Positions 25,665 to 35,779 of a stretch of DNA of 64,000 bases are shown one piece after another. Every line of letters begins with the position of its first letter. Within the stretch, counting starts at the first letter, position 1. The notes below the pieces were generated by a model. It was not told the DNA's origin. It did no database searches and saw only the letters and a program-made list of their open reading frames with translations. The DNA is from Bacillus tuaregi (GTDB taxonomy: Bacteria > Bacillota > Bacilli > Bacillales > Cytobacillaceae). A program made the translations under genes and the position numbers. The stretch lies in contig NZ_LT629731.1 of assembly GCF_900104575.1 (NCBI RefSeq), forward strand, positions 1,781,051 to 1,845,050. The letters run 5' to 3'.

Positions 25665-26645
25665 GTGAATATTGACTTAATTAAATGCCACGGTTCAGGG
25701 AATGACTTTTTATTAATTGATGAAATGGATGGAAGGCTTTCGTTTTCCGAGGAGGAGCGGGCGAAGCTAGCGCTTTCACTATGCAATCGTGAGTCAGAAT
25801 TAGGGGCAGATGGAATATTATTTGTATTAGACAGTGAAGAATCGGATGCTAGAATGCGTGTCTTTAATGCAGATGGCTCTGAAGCTTCAATGTGTGGAAA
25901 TGGACTGCGTTGTGTTGCACGATATGTTTGTGAAAAATTGAATAAAGATGAAGCTGTAATTGAGACGATGAAGGCCCATTTACAGGTGAAAAAACAACCA
26001 GAGCTTTTCCCTGAAATTCCAACTTACATGGTGGAGATTTCACCGGTTTCTTTTCAATTAAAGGACCTGCCATTAGAGCTTGAGCAGGATACATTGATGA
26101 ACCAACCAATCCATGGGTTATCAGACCTAGCGTTCACAGCGCTCTCGGTACCTAATCCACATATCGTGTCGATTGTTGAATGTGATGATATACAATCAGA
26201 TAGTCAAAAAAAGATTAGTGAATATGTGAATGGTCCCAATCCTTACTTTCCAGATGGTGTGAATGTCAGCTTTGTTAAAAGCCTGACAAAAGGGGCTATC
26301 TATGTAAGAACCTTTGAAAGGGGTGTAGGCTTTACAAATGCATGTGGCACTGCCATGTCAGCATCAAGTCTTGTGACATGTTTACATGGTTTAAATGTAA
26401 AAGAGCAGACCATCGAAGTATATAATAATGGTGGTAAAGTACGCTGTGTGGTTCATGAAACGGAAAATGGTTATTGGATTGAATTAATTGGTAATGCTAC
26501 TTATGTTTACCGAGCGACTATTCAATTGCCAGATTTGAGCGAGGGCAGTTTTACTGTATCGAGCAAAGATGAGTTTGAGGAGGAAAATGCTCAGTACGCC
26601 AAATTAGGGGAAGAAGCGCAAGCGTTTATCCGCCAGTATATGTAA
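25665..26645 (+). CDS. dapF: diaminopimelate epimerase
   Basis: 326 residues, about 40 longer than typical. It interconverts LL- and meso-diaminopimelate for peptidoglycan and lysine. Both catalytic cysteines are visible: ASMCGNGLRC (~Cys76) and FTNACGTAMSAS (~Cys226); KCHGSGNDFLLID marks the N-terminus. The extra length lies mainly after residue ~285 (SEGSFTVSSKDEFEEENAQ), an acidic tail of unknown role. GTG 25665 follows GGAGGTAGTATTGC. Confidence 0.93.
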   Translation: MNIDLIKCHGSGNDFLLIDEMDGRLSFSEEERAKLALSLCNRESELGADGILFVLDSEESDARMRVFNADGSEASMCGNGLRCVARYVCEKLNKDEAVIETMKAHLQVKKQPELFPEIPTYMVEISPVSFQLKDLPLELEQDTLMNQPIHGLSDLAFTALSVPNPHIVSIVECDDIQSDSQKKISEYVNGPNPYFPDGVNVSFVKSLTKGAIYVRTFERGVGFTNACGTAMSASSLVTCLHGLNVKEQTIEVYNNGGKVRCVVHETENGYWIELIGNATYVYRATIQLPDLSEGSFTVSSKDEFEEENAQYAKLGEEAQAFIRQYM

Positions 26646-26658
26646 ATTGAGCAGGTGT

Positions 26659-26694
26659 AAAAGGATAGGTCCATATTTGGCCTATCCTTTTCAA
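26659..26694. terminator. bidirectional terminator between dapF and ligD
   Basis: AAAAGGATAGG (26659-26669) pairs with CCTATCCTTTT (26681-26691). Confidence 0.9.
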
Positions 26695-26724
26695 AAATCA
26701 TATAAACGTGTCATTTGCAATGAA

Positions 26725-28593
26725 TTATTTCGTCTTTAAAAATTGCAGGACTGGATCAAAGTTTTGTTTCTGCTTTGCTTCAAAAAAACCGGCAAAAGGG
26801 TTGCCAACGCGATCCATTCTTTCAAGGATGGTAGGGATCTGAAAGGATTCCATCGTTAATCCTTTCTTTACCTCCTCCCAATAAAGCGGAGCAGCTATCG
26901 TCGCCTTCGGATTTCCTCGCGGAGAAAAGGGGGCAATAATCGTTTTACCTTCTGCATGCTGTACATAATCGACATAAAGACGGCCACCTCGTTTCTTTTT
27001 CATCCGCTCTACAGTAAAGGAATCTGGGTCCTTGACAATTAAATATTCGGCCATAAAGGCCGTAAACAGTCTGGTGTCATCAAAGCTATACTGATTATCT
27101 GGAAGTGGAATATAGATTTGAATACCTTTATTTCCTGAGGTTTTCACAAAGCTGATTAAATGGAGGCTGTCGAGTACCTCTTTAATCATATTGGCTGCTT
27201 TAATAGCTAATGAGAAAGCATCCTTTGAAGGCGGATCGAGATCAAAGACAATCTCACTTGGACTTCCATTTCCCTCGATTGTTTGAAAAGGAATATGAAA
27301 TTCAAAGGCCAATTGGTTCCCTAGCCAAAGAAAGGTTTCCAGGTTATTGCAGACGATATAATTAATTCCCTCGGATTCTTTCGTTTGAACAAAACCGGGT
27401 GCATAATCCGGACAGTTTTTCTGGTAAAAGGGATCGCCAAACATGCCGTGTGGATAACGAATAACCGTTAATAGGCGATTATGTAAAAACGGTGAAATAT
27501 AAGGGAAAATCCCGTGTAAATATTCAATGTATTGTTGCTTGTTTATGGCTGGCTCTTTCCATAAAGGTTTGTCAGGGTGGCTGATGTTCTCTTCCTCTGA
27601 TAACGACGTTGCTTGTTTCGCTTTTGGCTGTTTTATAGCTGCTTGCAAGTCATCAGGCAGCATGCAATCCTTGGCAGGTATTTCTGTGAAGGCCTGGATA
27701 CTTGGCTGCCTAAGTGTTTTTCCTTCTGGCCATTCAATATATTGTACCTTAACAGTCAGCTCAGGACGAACCCATATCGCATCCTTGATTCTCTCTGGTT
27801 CATTATAAAAGGGTTTATCCGCTAATTTCATCGCTTCAACTTGATTTGTAAGCTCCTGCCAATCCTTCCTTGACATTTTACCTGTCCCACAATGCCCGAT
27901 ATACCATAAATGTCCTACATGATCATATAAACCAAGTAATACAGAGTTTACGACTTCTGCGCGATAGGTAACACCCGCAATTACGGCGATAGTATCTTGA
28001 TAGTTTTTCACCTTCTGCCAGCTTGCATCCTTACCGTCGATGGTGTATGAGCTATTAAGGTTTTTGCAGACAATTCCTTCTAAATGATGCTCTTTCGCTA
28101 CTTTCCATAGGGCGACAGTGTCTTCTTGTGAAGGGACAAGTTGAACATGGGCATGGGGGCGTACGCAGTCATGCAAAATGGAAAGACGTTCTTTCAACGG
28201 TCGGTCATGAATCCAGCTTCCATTGTAGTAAAGGATATCAAATATCATATAAAAAATCGGTACTTCATGTTTAACAAGCGGAATGCGATTCATTTTTCTT
28301 AACCCATCCCGCCGCATGACTTGATGAAAGGAGGGATTTCCTTTTTCATCAAGGGCGATCACTTCCCCGTCAAAGATCACGGACTTTCCCTTAAAATAAT
28401 CAGTAATGGCTGTGATTTCAGGGAAATGCAACGTCCTTTCACGTAGCTTGCGATTAAATAATTGAATCTCATTCCCGTCATAATAAGTTAATATTCGAAC
28501 CCCGTCCCACTTAATTTGCGAAATCCACTCTTTGCCGCTTGGAATTTTTTCTGATGAAACAGGTTCAAAGGGAATGATTGGTTTTAGATCCAT
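26725..28593 (-). CDS. ligD: NHEJ DNA ligase D (ligase-polymerase)
   Basis: 622 residues. ATP-dependent ligase domain (~1-310) with the adenylated Lys28 in KWDGVR, GEVIAL and EGIVCKN; C-terminal primase/polymerase domain (~335-610) with VIRYPHGM, FDLDPPS (metal-binding Asp pair) and ERMKKKRGGRLYVDY. It lacks the phosphoesterase domain of Mycobacterium and Pseudomonas LigD, as in Bacillus YkoU. With Ku it repairs double-strand breaks, notably in spores. ATG 28593 follows AAAAAAGGAGTTAACCTA. Divergent from ku with a 137-base shared promoter region. Confidence 0.96.
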   Translation of the reverse strand: MDLKPIIPFEPVSSEKIPSGKEWISQIKWDGVRILTYYDGNEIQLFNRKLRERTLHFPEITAITDYFKGKSVIFDGEVIALDEKGNPSFHQVMRRDGLRKMNRIPLVKHEVPIFYMIFDILYYNGSWIHDRPLKERLSILHDCVRPHAHVQLVPSQEDTVALWKVAKEHHLEGIVCKNLNSSYTIDGKDASWQKVKNYQDTIAVIAGVTYRAEVVNSVLLGLYDHVGHLWYIGHCGTGKMSRKDWQELTNQVEAMKLADKPFYNEPERIKDAIWVRPELTVKVQYIEWPEGKTLRQPSIQAFTEIPAKDCMLPDDLQAAIKQPKAKQATSLSEEENISHPDKPLWKEPAINKQQYIEYLHGIFPYISPFLHNRLLTVIRYPHGMFGDPFYQKNCPDYAPGFVQTKESEGINYIVCNNLETFLWLGNQLAFEFHIPFQTIEGNGSPSEIVFDLDPPSKDAFSLAIKAANMIKEVLDSLHLISFVKTSGNKGIQIYIPLPDNQYSFDDTRLFTAFMAEYLIVKDPDSFTVERMKKKRGGRLYVDYVQHAEGKTIIAPFSPRGNPKATIAAPLYWEEVKKGLTMESFQIPTILERMDRVGNPFAGFFEAKQKQNFDPVLQFLKTK

Positions 28594-28730
28594 TAGGTTA
28601 ACTCCTTTTTTCTTATTGTTGCCTTCCTACACTAGGTATCATTCACTGGGATTACTGCAATAAATTACTTTGTATTTGTCTGTATGTACTACACAAATTA
28701 ATAAAAATAACTAGGAATGGAGCATCAGCT

Positions 28731-29570
28731 ATGCACACAATTTGGAAAGGAAGTATTAGTTTTGGGCTTGTCAATATACCGATAAAACTGCATTCAGCAA
28801 CAGAAGATAGAGATGTTAAGCTAAGAACACTCCATAAGGAATGTCATTCGCCGATTAAATATGAAAAGGTATGTTCTGCTTGTAATGTTGAGGTTAAGCC
28901 GGAGGAAATTGTGAAGGCTTATGAATATACAAAAGGCAAATATATCGTATTAGATGAAGAGGAGCTCGAAAAATTAAAGAAGGAAAATGAGGACAAAGCG
29001 GTTGAAATCATTGATTTCGTAAAAATGGAGGAAATTGACCCAATTTATTATGATCGCAGCTATTATATGTCACCTGGGGAAAATGGAGGCAAAGCCTATT
29101 CTTTGCTACGTAAAGCTCTAGCAGAAGCAGGGAAGGTCGGAATGGCAAAAATCATGATCAGGTCAAAGGAACAAATGGCTGTTATTCGTGTTCTTGATAA
29201 CACAATGGTGATGGAAACGATTCATTTTCCTGACGAAGTGCGGCCAGCGATTGATGTGCCCAATGTTCCTGAAGAGGACAAAGTAACGAAAAAAGAGCTT
29301 GATACCGCGATTATGCTAATTGATCAATTAACGACGGAGTTTGATGCTAGTAAATATACCGATGAATACCGGACAGCGCTACTTGATTTAATTGAATCGA
29401 AGCGGAGCGGCCAGGAGGTTGTTACTTCCTCTCCTCAGAAGGAGGTAAAAGCGAATGTGACGGATTTAATGGCTGCACTCCAGGCGTCAATCGACCAAAC
29501 AAAGCCAAAGAAAGAACCGGTTAAGAAGAAGCGTACAGCAGCAAAACCAAAATTGAAAAAGGAAGCCTAA
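28731..29570 (+). CDS. ku: NHEJ DNA end-binding protein Ku
   Basis: 279 residues. The bacterial Ku core spans ~1-230: TIWKGSISFGLVNIPIKLHSA at the start, the CH...C zinc-like pattern (HKECHSPIKYEKVCSAC), SYYMSP and YRTALLDLIESK; the tail (~245-279) is Lys/Pro-rich (KPKKEPVKKKRTAAKPK), as in other bacterial Ku proteins where it binds DNA. Homolog of B. subtilis YkoV. It binds DNA ends and recruits LigD encoded divergently. Terminator behind. Confidence 0.96.
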   Translation: MHTIWKGSISFGLVNIPIKLHSATEDRDVKLRTLHKECHSPIKYEKVCSACNVEVKPEEIVKAYEYTKGKYIVLDEEELEKLKKENEDKAVEIIDFVKMEEIDPIYYDRSYYMSPGENGGKAYSLLRKALAEAGKVGMAKIMIRSKEQMAVIRVLDNTMVMETIHFPDEVRPAIDVPNVPEEDKVTKKELDTAIMLIDQLTTEFDASKYTDEYRTALLDLIESKRSGQEVVTSSPQKEVKANVTDLMAALQASIDQTKPKKEPVKKKRTAAKPKLKKEA

Positions 29571-29587
29571 CTCATTGGCCATTTGCC

Positions 29588-29613
29588 AAAGCGGATGAAT
29601 TTCATCCGCTTTA
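29588..29613 (+). terminator. terminator after ku
   Basis: AAAGCGGATGA (29588-29598) pairs with TCATCCGCTTT (29601-29611). Another small stem TTGGC/GCCAA lies at 29575-29589. Confidence 0.65.
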
Positions 29614-29669
29614 ATAACGATTAGCAAGTAAAAGCTTCAATTGACACATACATATGAAGGGATGAGAGA

Positions 29670-30329
29670 ATGGAAACGTATGTACGTTCAGGAAAGAAGC
29701 TACAGTATTTAGGGGTTGCTGCTCTTCTGTTACTTCTTTTCCTCTATGGTTTTATTAAAATGTCCCAGCAGCTGAGCGGATTCGATATACAAGTTTTTGA
29801 TCATCAAATGATAGCCTATATTCAATCGGCCATTTCCCCACAATTAACAGCCTTGATGCTAGTGATTACTTTTTTGGGCTCTGTCGGATGGATAACCTTT
29901 ATTGTTGTTGTGCTTGTAATCGTTTTTCTTGTGAAGAAAAAGAGGGCATTAGCACTTTTTTTTGCTGCTTCGAGTGGCATCGGTGCATTATTTAATATGC
30001 TGCTGAAATGGCTGTTTAAAAGAGAAAGACCTGATATATTGCCCCTCATTAGTGAAGAAGGCTATAGTTTTCCCAGCGGTCATTCAATGGGTTCTTTGAT
30101 TTTTTATGGATCCCTTGCCTATGTTTTACTTCATCTAGTAACTAAAAAGAGTCTTCAAACTGCTATCGTTATTGTCAACAGCATGACCATCCTTTTCATT
30201 GGATTATCAAGAATATATTTAGGTGTTCACTATCCAAGCGATATTGTCGGCGGCTTTTTAGCCGGGGGCGTCTGGCTGCTATTCTGTATCATTCTTTTTC
30301 GATATTACGAATACCGGCATGACTTATAG
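29670..30329 (+). CDS. PAP2-family phosphatase (lipid phosphatase)
   Basis: 219 residues with six membrane segments. The three PAP2 motifs are KRERPD (KxxxxxRP form, ~115), FPSGHSMGS (PSGH, ~132) and SRIYLGVHYPSDIVGG (SRxxxxxHxxxD, ~171-186). Such enzymes remove phosphate from phosphatidic acid, phosphatidylglycerol phosphate or undecaprenyl pyrophosphate on the outer face. In B. subtilis yodM belongs to this family, but here the gene is far from the yod block. GGGATGAGAGA precedes ATG 29670. Confidence 0.9.
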   Translation: METYVRSGKKLQYLGVAALLLLLFLYGFIKMSQQLSGFDIQVFDHQMIAYIQSAISPQLTALMLVITFLGSVGWITFIVVVLVIVFLVKKKRALALFFAASSGIGALFNMLLKWLFKRERPDILPLISEEGYSFPSGHSMGSLIFYGSLAYVLLHLVTKKSLQTAIVIVNSMTILFIGLSRIYLGVHYPSDIVGGFLAGGVWLLFCIILFRYYEYRHDL

Positions 30330-30355
30330 TATATTCAACGGATTAGGAATGATAA

Positions 30356-31882
<1,527 letters not shown>

Positions 31883-31940
31883 TATCATAGGCGAGTCTGC
31901 ACGTTCAAAAGCACAGGCTCGCTCTGTTACTGGAAGAGAA

Positions 31941-32304
31941 TTGACAAAAGAAGAAAAAACCCTTATTCTTAAGTAGGACATATTTTCGTATTGAACGAAA
32001 GTAAGATGTTTTGCTGTACTAGAGGACCATCGCAAGTAAGTACTATCACCTTCCAATAATACTTCCTTACATGAACGAATGTAATGTATCTTCGTATATC
32101 CAACACTCTTTGTAAAAAATCTCAAATCATCTTTTTATCACATTATAAGCAAAACCTGATTCCTATTGGCGCGGTCTCGGAACCGTATAGATGGAAGAGA
32201 GGCAGGGCTTCTGTTGTATTAGGTTTATTAATGATTCTAACTGAAAATATATTAATATAGATATGTCTAAAAAGGATGATCACAGGAACATGGTCATCCT
32301 TTTC
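31941..32304 (+). ncRNA. candidate non-coding transcription unit between glpK and csp
   Basis: TTGACA (31941-31946), 17 bases, TATTCT (31964-31969) is a good sigma-A promoter; AAAAGGATGA (32270-32279)/TCATCCTTTT (32294-32303) is a good terminator. Between them no reading frame with an SD was found; local stems TTTCGT/ACGAAA and CGGT/ACCG occur. It could be an RNA of roughly 330 bases. The rest of 31883-32337 holds nothing else I recognise. Confidence 0.45.
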
Positions 32305-32337
32305 TAATTTGATAAGCTAGATTAGATAATTTATGTG

Positions 32338-32366
32338 TTGACATTAATGGCAATAGCGATTATAGT
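32338..32366 (+). promoter_or_regulatory. sigma-A promoter of the cold-shock gene
   Basis: TTGACA (32338-32343), 17 bases, TATAGT (32361-32366). The predicted RNA start near 32373 gives a leader of about 160 bases. Confidence 0.8.
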
Positions 32367-32410
32367 AAAGATACGCTATTAAGTTCGGATATATATTTTT
32401 GGATAAGTTG

Positions 32411-32475
32411 TCGTAGCTGCGAAATCTGTAGTCGATGTTTATTCCTACAGATAAATATAGGCTACGATTTTTTTT
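32411..32475 (+). terminator. leader attenuator of csp
   Basis: TCGTAGC (32411-32417)/GCTACGA (32461-32467) encloses CTGTAG (32426-32431)/CTACAG (32445-32450), followed by eight T. It is a complete terminator inside the cold-shock leader, 60 bases before the start codon, so regulated read-through is likely. Confidence 0.7.
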
Positions 32476-32534
32476 ATGGTAAATATTATATGTAAAACTT
32501 AGAGTGAATTTTTTATTTTTTCGGAGGTAACACA

Positions 32535-32735
32535 ATGAACACAGGTAAAGTAAAATGGTTTAATGCAGAAAAAGGTTTTGGATTCATCGAATCTTCAGAA
32601 GGACAAGATGTATTCGTACACTTTTCCGCTATTCAAACTGAAGGCTTCAAAACTTTAGAAGAAGGCCAAGACGTTTCTTTTGAAATCGTTGAAGGTAACC
32701 GTGGACCACAAGCTGCTAATGTAGTGAAAGCATAA
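32535..32735 (+). CDS. cold-shock protein (CspA/CspB family)
   Basis: 66 residues, the whole OB-fold: [16 protein letters not shown] contains RNP-1 and DVFVHFSAI contains RNP-2, with [10 protein letters not shown] at the end. It binds single-stranded RNA and DNA as a chaperone. TCGGAGGTAACACA precedes ATG 32535. A second csp copy lies at 34606, the two flanking a DEAD-box helicase. Control by the 32411-32475 attenuator is probable. Confidence 0.96.
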   Translation: MNTGKVKWFNAEKGFGFIESSEGQDVFVHFSAIQTEGFKTLEEGQDVSFEIVEGNRGPQAANVVKA

Positions 32736-32749
32736 TAATTGCTTATCTG

Positions 32750-32780
32750 GGTGATGCACTAAAAGATGCATCACCTTTTT
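32750..32780 (+). terminator. terminator after first csp
   Basis: GGTGATGCA (32750-32758) pairs with TGCATCACC (32767-32775), then TTTTT. Confidence 0.95.
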
Positions 32781-33040
32781 CATGTGATTATTACTAGTAC
32801 CTATTCTTTATAGAGGAATCCAAGCTGGATGATTCTATAAGGTCAATGGTGAGCTATTCACCGTTAATAAACCCGTTCGGACAAGCTTTTTTAGGTGAAT
32901 GAGCAATATCCAATGGTTTTCTAGTACGGCTGTTTACTTTTTCTTAGCTAATCATGAAAAAAAGACAGGGGAAATGGAAACCATAGTATCGTACAGTGGG
33001 AATGTTACGATTTTAGTTATTTAAAGGAGGAAATTAAATT

Positions 33041-34492
33041 TTGACAACTTTTTCAGATTTCGGCTTATCAAGAGAACTTGAACAAGCCGTTTATAATATG
33101 GGCTTTGAGGAGCCATCACCGATTCAAGCGCAAGCCATTCCAATCGCATTAAGCGGTAAGGATATGATTGGGCAGGCGCAGACAGGAACCGGTAAGACTA
33201 CTGCTTTCGGTGTACCTCTTTTAGAGAAGATAAGTGTTGATGCAGGCATTCAAGGACTTGTTGTTTGTCCTACCCGTGAACTTGCAGTCCAAGTGGCAGA
33301 AGAGCTTAATCGGATTGGGCAAGTAAAGGGAATACGCACCCTGCCTATATATGGTGGACAGGATATCGGACGACAAATTCGAGCATTAAAGAACCGTCCA
33401 CAGGTCATTGCAGCTACACCAGGCCGCTTAATCGACCATATTGAGAGAAAAACGATTCGTCTAGACCATATTAAAATGGTGGTGCTAGATGAAGCAGATG
33501 AAATGCTGAATATGGGATTTGTAGAGGACATTGAAAAAATCCTAGCCAAAGTACCTGATGAAAGACAAACGCTGTTATTTTCTGCTACTATGCCAAGACG
33601 AATCCAGGCATTAGCAGAAAAATTCATGGTAGAGCCTGAGCTTGTCAGAATCAAAGCGAAGGAAATGACGGTAACAAACATTGAGCAGCATTATATCGAA
33701 GTACATGAGAAGCAAAAGTTTGATGTTTTATGTGGTTTGCTTGATATTCAATCGCCAGATTTAGCAATCGTTTTTGGCAGAACAAAAAAACGGGTTGATG
33801 AGGTTGTTGAGGGGCTAATTAAAAGAGGTTATTCTGCAGAAGGAATACACGGTGATATTCCACAGGCAAAGCGAGACACCGTCATTCGCCGTTTTAAAGA
33901 GCAATCAATTGATATTATGGTTGCCACAGATGTTGCTGCTCGTGGCCTTGATATCAGTGGAGTTTCTCATGTGTACAACTTTGACATTCCACAGGACCCA
34001 GAAAGCTATGTCCATCGTATCGGCCGAACAGGGCGTGCCGGGAACAAAGGGAAGGCAGTTACGTTTGTCACTCCAAGAGAAACGGATCATTTAAGAATTA
34101 TTGAAAACATGACAAAAAAGAAAATGATGAAAATGCCAATTCCTACAACACACGATGTATTGGCTGGTAACCAAAGGGTAGCCATTAATCAATTGTTGGA
34201 GACAATTGATAATAACGACTACCAGGAATATAAGCGATTAGCAGAAAATTTACTTGAAGATAAAGATTCTGTTACCCTTTTAGCCGCAGCCTTAAAATTA
34301 ATTACGAAGGAGCCCGATGCAACTCCGGTTAAGCTAACGGCAGTTGAGCCATTGAGATCGAAGAAGCCAAAAGGTGACTTTAGTAAGCGTCGCGGTAGTA
34401 ATGATAGAAATAGTCGTAATGATAAAGGCAGGTCTCGTGATCGGGACCGTAGAAGAGGTAGAAATCGTCCTTCTAACGAAAGAAATCGTTAA
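33041..34492 (+). CDS. cshA: DEAD-box RNA helicase CshA
   Basis: 483 residues. Q motif ([14 protein letters not shown]), Walker A AQTGTGKT (~47-54), PTREL, TPGR, DEAD in [12 protein letters not shown] (~150), SAT, and [10 protein letters not shown] (~328) are all visible; the last ~50 residues are an Arg/Asp/Gly-rich basic tail ([18 protein letters not shown]). It unwinds RNA, as part of the degradosome and in cold adaptation. TTG 33041 follows AAAGGAGGAAATTAAATT. The 5' region (about 32790-33040) contains small stems such as GGTGA/TCACC. Confidence 0.95.
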   Translation: MTTFSDFGLSRELEQAVYNMGFEEPSPIQAQAIPIALSGKDMIGQAQTGTGKTTAFGVPLLEKISVDAGIQGLVVCPTRELAVQVAEELNRIGQVKGIRTLPIYGGQDIGRQIRALKNRPQVIAATPGRLIDHIERKTIRLDHIKMVVLDEADEMLNMGFVEDIEKILAKVPDERQTLLFSATMPRRIQALAEKFMVEPELVRIKAKEMTVTNIEQHYIEVHEKQKFDVLCGLLDIQSPDLAIVFGRTKKRVDEVVEGLIKRGYSAEGIHGDIPQAKRDTVIRRFKEQSIDIMVATDVAARGLDISGVSHVYNFDIPQDPESYVHRIGRTGRAGNKGKAVTFVTPRETDHLRIIENMTKKKMMKMPIPTTHDVLAGNQRVAINQLLETIDNNDYQEYKRLAENLLEDKDSVTLLAAALKLITKEPDATPVKLTAVEPLRSKKPKGDFSKRRGSNDRNSRNDKGRSRDRDRRRGRNRPSNERNR

Positions 34493-34555
34493 AAAAGATA
34501 AAATTTATGAGAAAAGCATTATAAAATTCGAGAAAATTACCCATATTATTAAAGA

Positions 34556-34578
34556 CAGAATTTCATTCTGATTTTTTT
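34556..34578 (+). terminator. weak terminator between cshA and second csp
   Basis: CAGAAT (34556-34561)/ATTCTG (34565-34570) with a three-base loop and T-run. Short; partial read-through into csp is likely, since no separate promoter is visible before it. Confidence 0.5.
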
Positions 34579-34605
34579 AGTTATTTGATTTAGGAGGAAA
34601 AGTAA

Positions 34606-34806
34606 ATGGCAACAGGTAAAGTAAAATGGTTTAATGCTGAGAAAGGTTTCGGATTTATTGAAGTCGAAGGTGGAGACGATGTATTCGTACACTACTCAGC
34701 AATCCAAACTGACGGATTCAAAAGCCTTGATGAAGGTCAAGAAGTTAGTTTTGATATAGAAGAAGGTCAACGTGGACCTCAAGCAGTAAATGTAAATAAA
34801 ATATAA
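34606..34806 (+). CDS. cold-shock protein (CspA/CspB family), second copy
   Basis: 66 residues, closely related to the product at 32535: [16 protein letters not shown] and DVFVHYSAI are RNP-1 and RNP-2, with QRGPQAVNV at the end. TTAGGAGGAAAAGTAA precedes ATG 34606. It lacks the long structured leader of the first copy and lies 113 bases after cshA, so it may be expressed partly by read-through from cshA. Confidence 0.96.
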   Translation: MATGKVKWFNAEKGFGFIEVEGGDDVFVHYSAIQTDGFKSLDEGQEVSFDIEEGQRGPQAVNVNKI

Positions 34807-34813
34807 TGAATGA

Positions 34814-34848
34814 TAAAGCCCGCTTTATAATAAAGCCGGGCTTTATTT
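34814..34848 (+). terminator. terminator after second csp
   Basis: TAAAGCCCG (34814-34822) pairs with CGGGCTTTA (34837-34845), with inner CTTTA/TAAAG. Confidence 0.9.
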
Positions 34849-34881
34849 ATGGAAGTTTGATTAGAGAACGGAGGAAAATAT

Positions 34882-35289
34882 ATGAAAACATTCAAAGTGC
34901 AGTTTCACCAGGAAGATCAAATGGATACGATGACAGTTCAAAAATTAAGTGAAGAAGATTTTAACAATCGAACAGAAGGTGGTACAAGGCATTTATTTGA
35001 GCTTGATACCAATGTTGGCTTTTTCATTTTCTTTGATGCGGTGGACAAGGATGGTAGAGAGTCCTATCTAGTTCTTCAATATGAAGAAGAAAGCGAAGAT
35101 CCTAGTGCTTGTTTTGGATTTGAATTAAGTGACTTTTATCAATTTACAGCATTATATTTAAATGATTTAGAATTTCAAGAGGAGCTTGAAGAGGGTGACG
35201 ACGAAGCAGAAGAAGTATATACGCCAATCCACCATCTTGCCCATCTAATGTATCATATCGTTGAAGAAGGAAAACAAATTGAAGCATAA
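34882..35289 (+). CDS. conserved acidic cytosolic protein, unknown
   Basis: 135 residues, strongly acidic, with no membrane segment. Features: KVQFHQEDQMDTMTVQKLSE at the start, RHLFELDTNVGFFIFFD, DKDGRESYLVLQY and CFGFELSDFYQFTALY in the middle, and YTPIHHLAHLMYHIVEEG at the end. I recall similar proteins annotated only as cytosolic proteins in Bacillus. ATG 34882 follows ACGGAGGAAAATAT. It follows the second csp after a terminator, so it is its own unit. No function can be assigned. Confidence 0.8.
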   Translation: MKTFKVQFHQEDQMDTMTVQKLSEEDFNNRTEGGTRHLFELDTNVGFFIFFDAVDKDGRESYLVLQYEEESEDPSACFGFELSDFYQFTALYLNDLEFQEELEEGDDEAEEVYTPIHHLAHLMYHIVEEGKQIEA

Positions 35290-35290
35290 A

Positions 35291-35319
35291 AAAAAGGGAT
35301 CCGGACGGATCTCTTTTTT
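35291..35319. terminator. bidirectional terminator
   Basis: AAAAAGGGATCC (35291-35302) pairs with GGATCTCTTTTT (35307-35318) with one G-T pair; shared by two converging genes and overlapping the stop of the minus-strand one. Confidence 0.9.
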
Positions 35320-35614
35320 ATGCTTCTTCTGTCTGGTCATAGTGGGTAATACAAAAATCATGGACCATTTTCTCTTCTTCATCCTCAAGAGCAAAATCCA
35401 AAAATTTATTTTCAATGCTGTCATAGAAGTGATAATTTAATATTTTGGCTTCGGCACCTTCAACAAAAAAGAGCACCTTTAATTGTAGTCCATGTTCATT
35501 GTAAAGCTCATCATCCTCAGGCACTTCAATGGTAAGAAAAAATTCATAACGCTCCCCAGCTAAAATCCCGGTTGGATCTTTTATTTGCTCAACTGTATAT
35601 TCAGTAATATTCAC
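35318..35614 (-). CDS. conserved Bacillaceae protein, unknown
   Basis: 98 residues: NITEYTVEQIKDPTGILAGERYEFFLTIEVPEDDELY, then VLFFVEGAEAKILNYHFYD and FLDFALEDEEEKMVHDFC. Acidic, soluble. GTG 35614 is preferred because AAAGG lies 10 bases upstream; an in-frame ATG at 35626 abuts the SD directly, but cannot be excluded. I remember similar domain-of-unknown-function proteins in Bacillus but cannot name the family with certainty. Confidence 0.7.
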   Translation of the reverse strand: MNITEYTVEQIKDPTGILAGERYEFFLTIEVPEDDELYNEHGLQLKVLFFVEGAEAKILNYHFYDSIENKFLDFALEDEEEKMVHDFCITHYDQTEEA

Positions 35615-35779
35615 TATATAATGCATCCTTTCGCGGTAAACTCATCATGTATAGCCTTATTATTATTGGTAAGACCTTTCTCATTATACACTAACTAGCT
35701 TGTCATGAAACTGTTTTTTCTCATACGAACAGTAAAAGTATTATAATGATTTTAGACTTGTGGGAAAGAGGGGAAGAAT

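Noticed and set aside
28594-28730. Sigma-G promoters between ligD and ku
   Set aside because: Expected from B. subtilis, but no convincing -35/-10 pair was found by eye.
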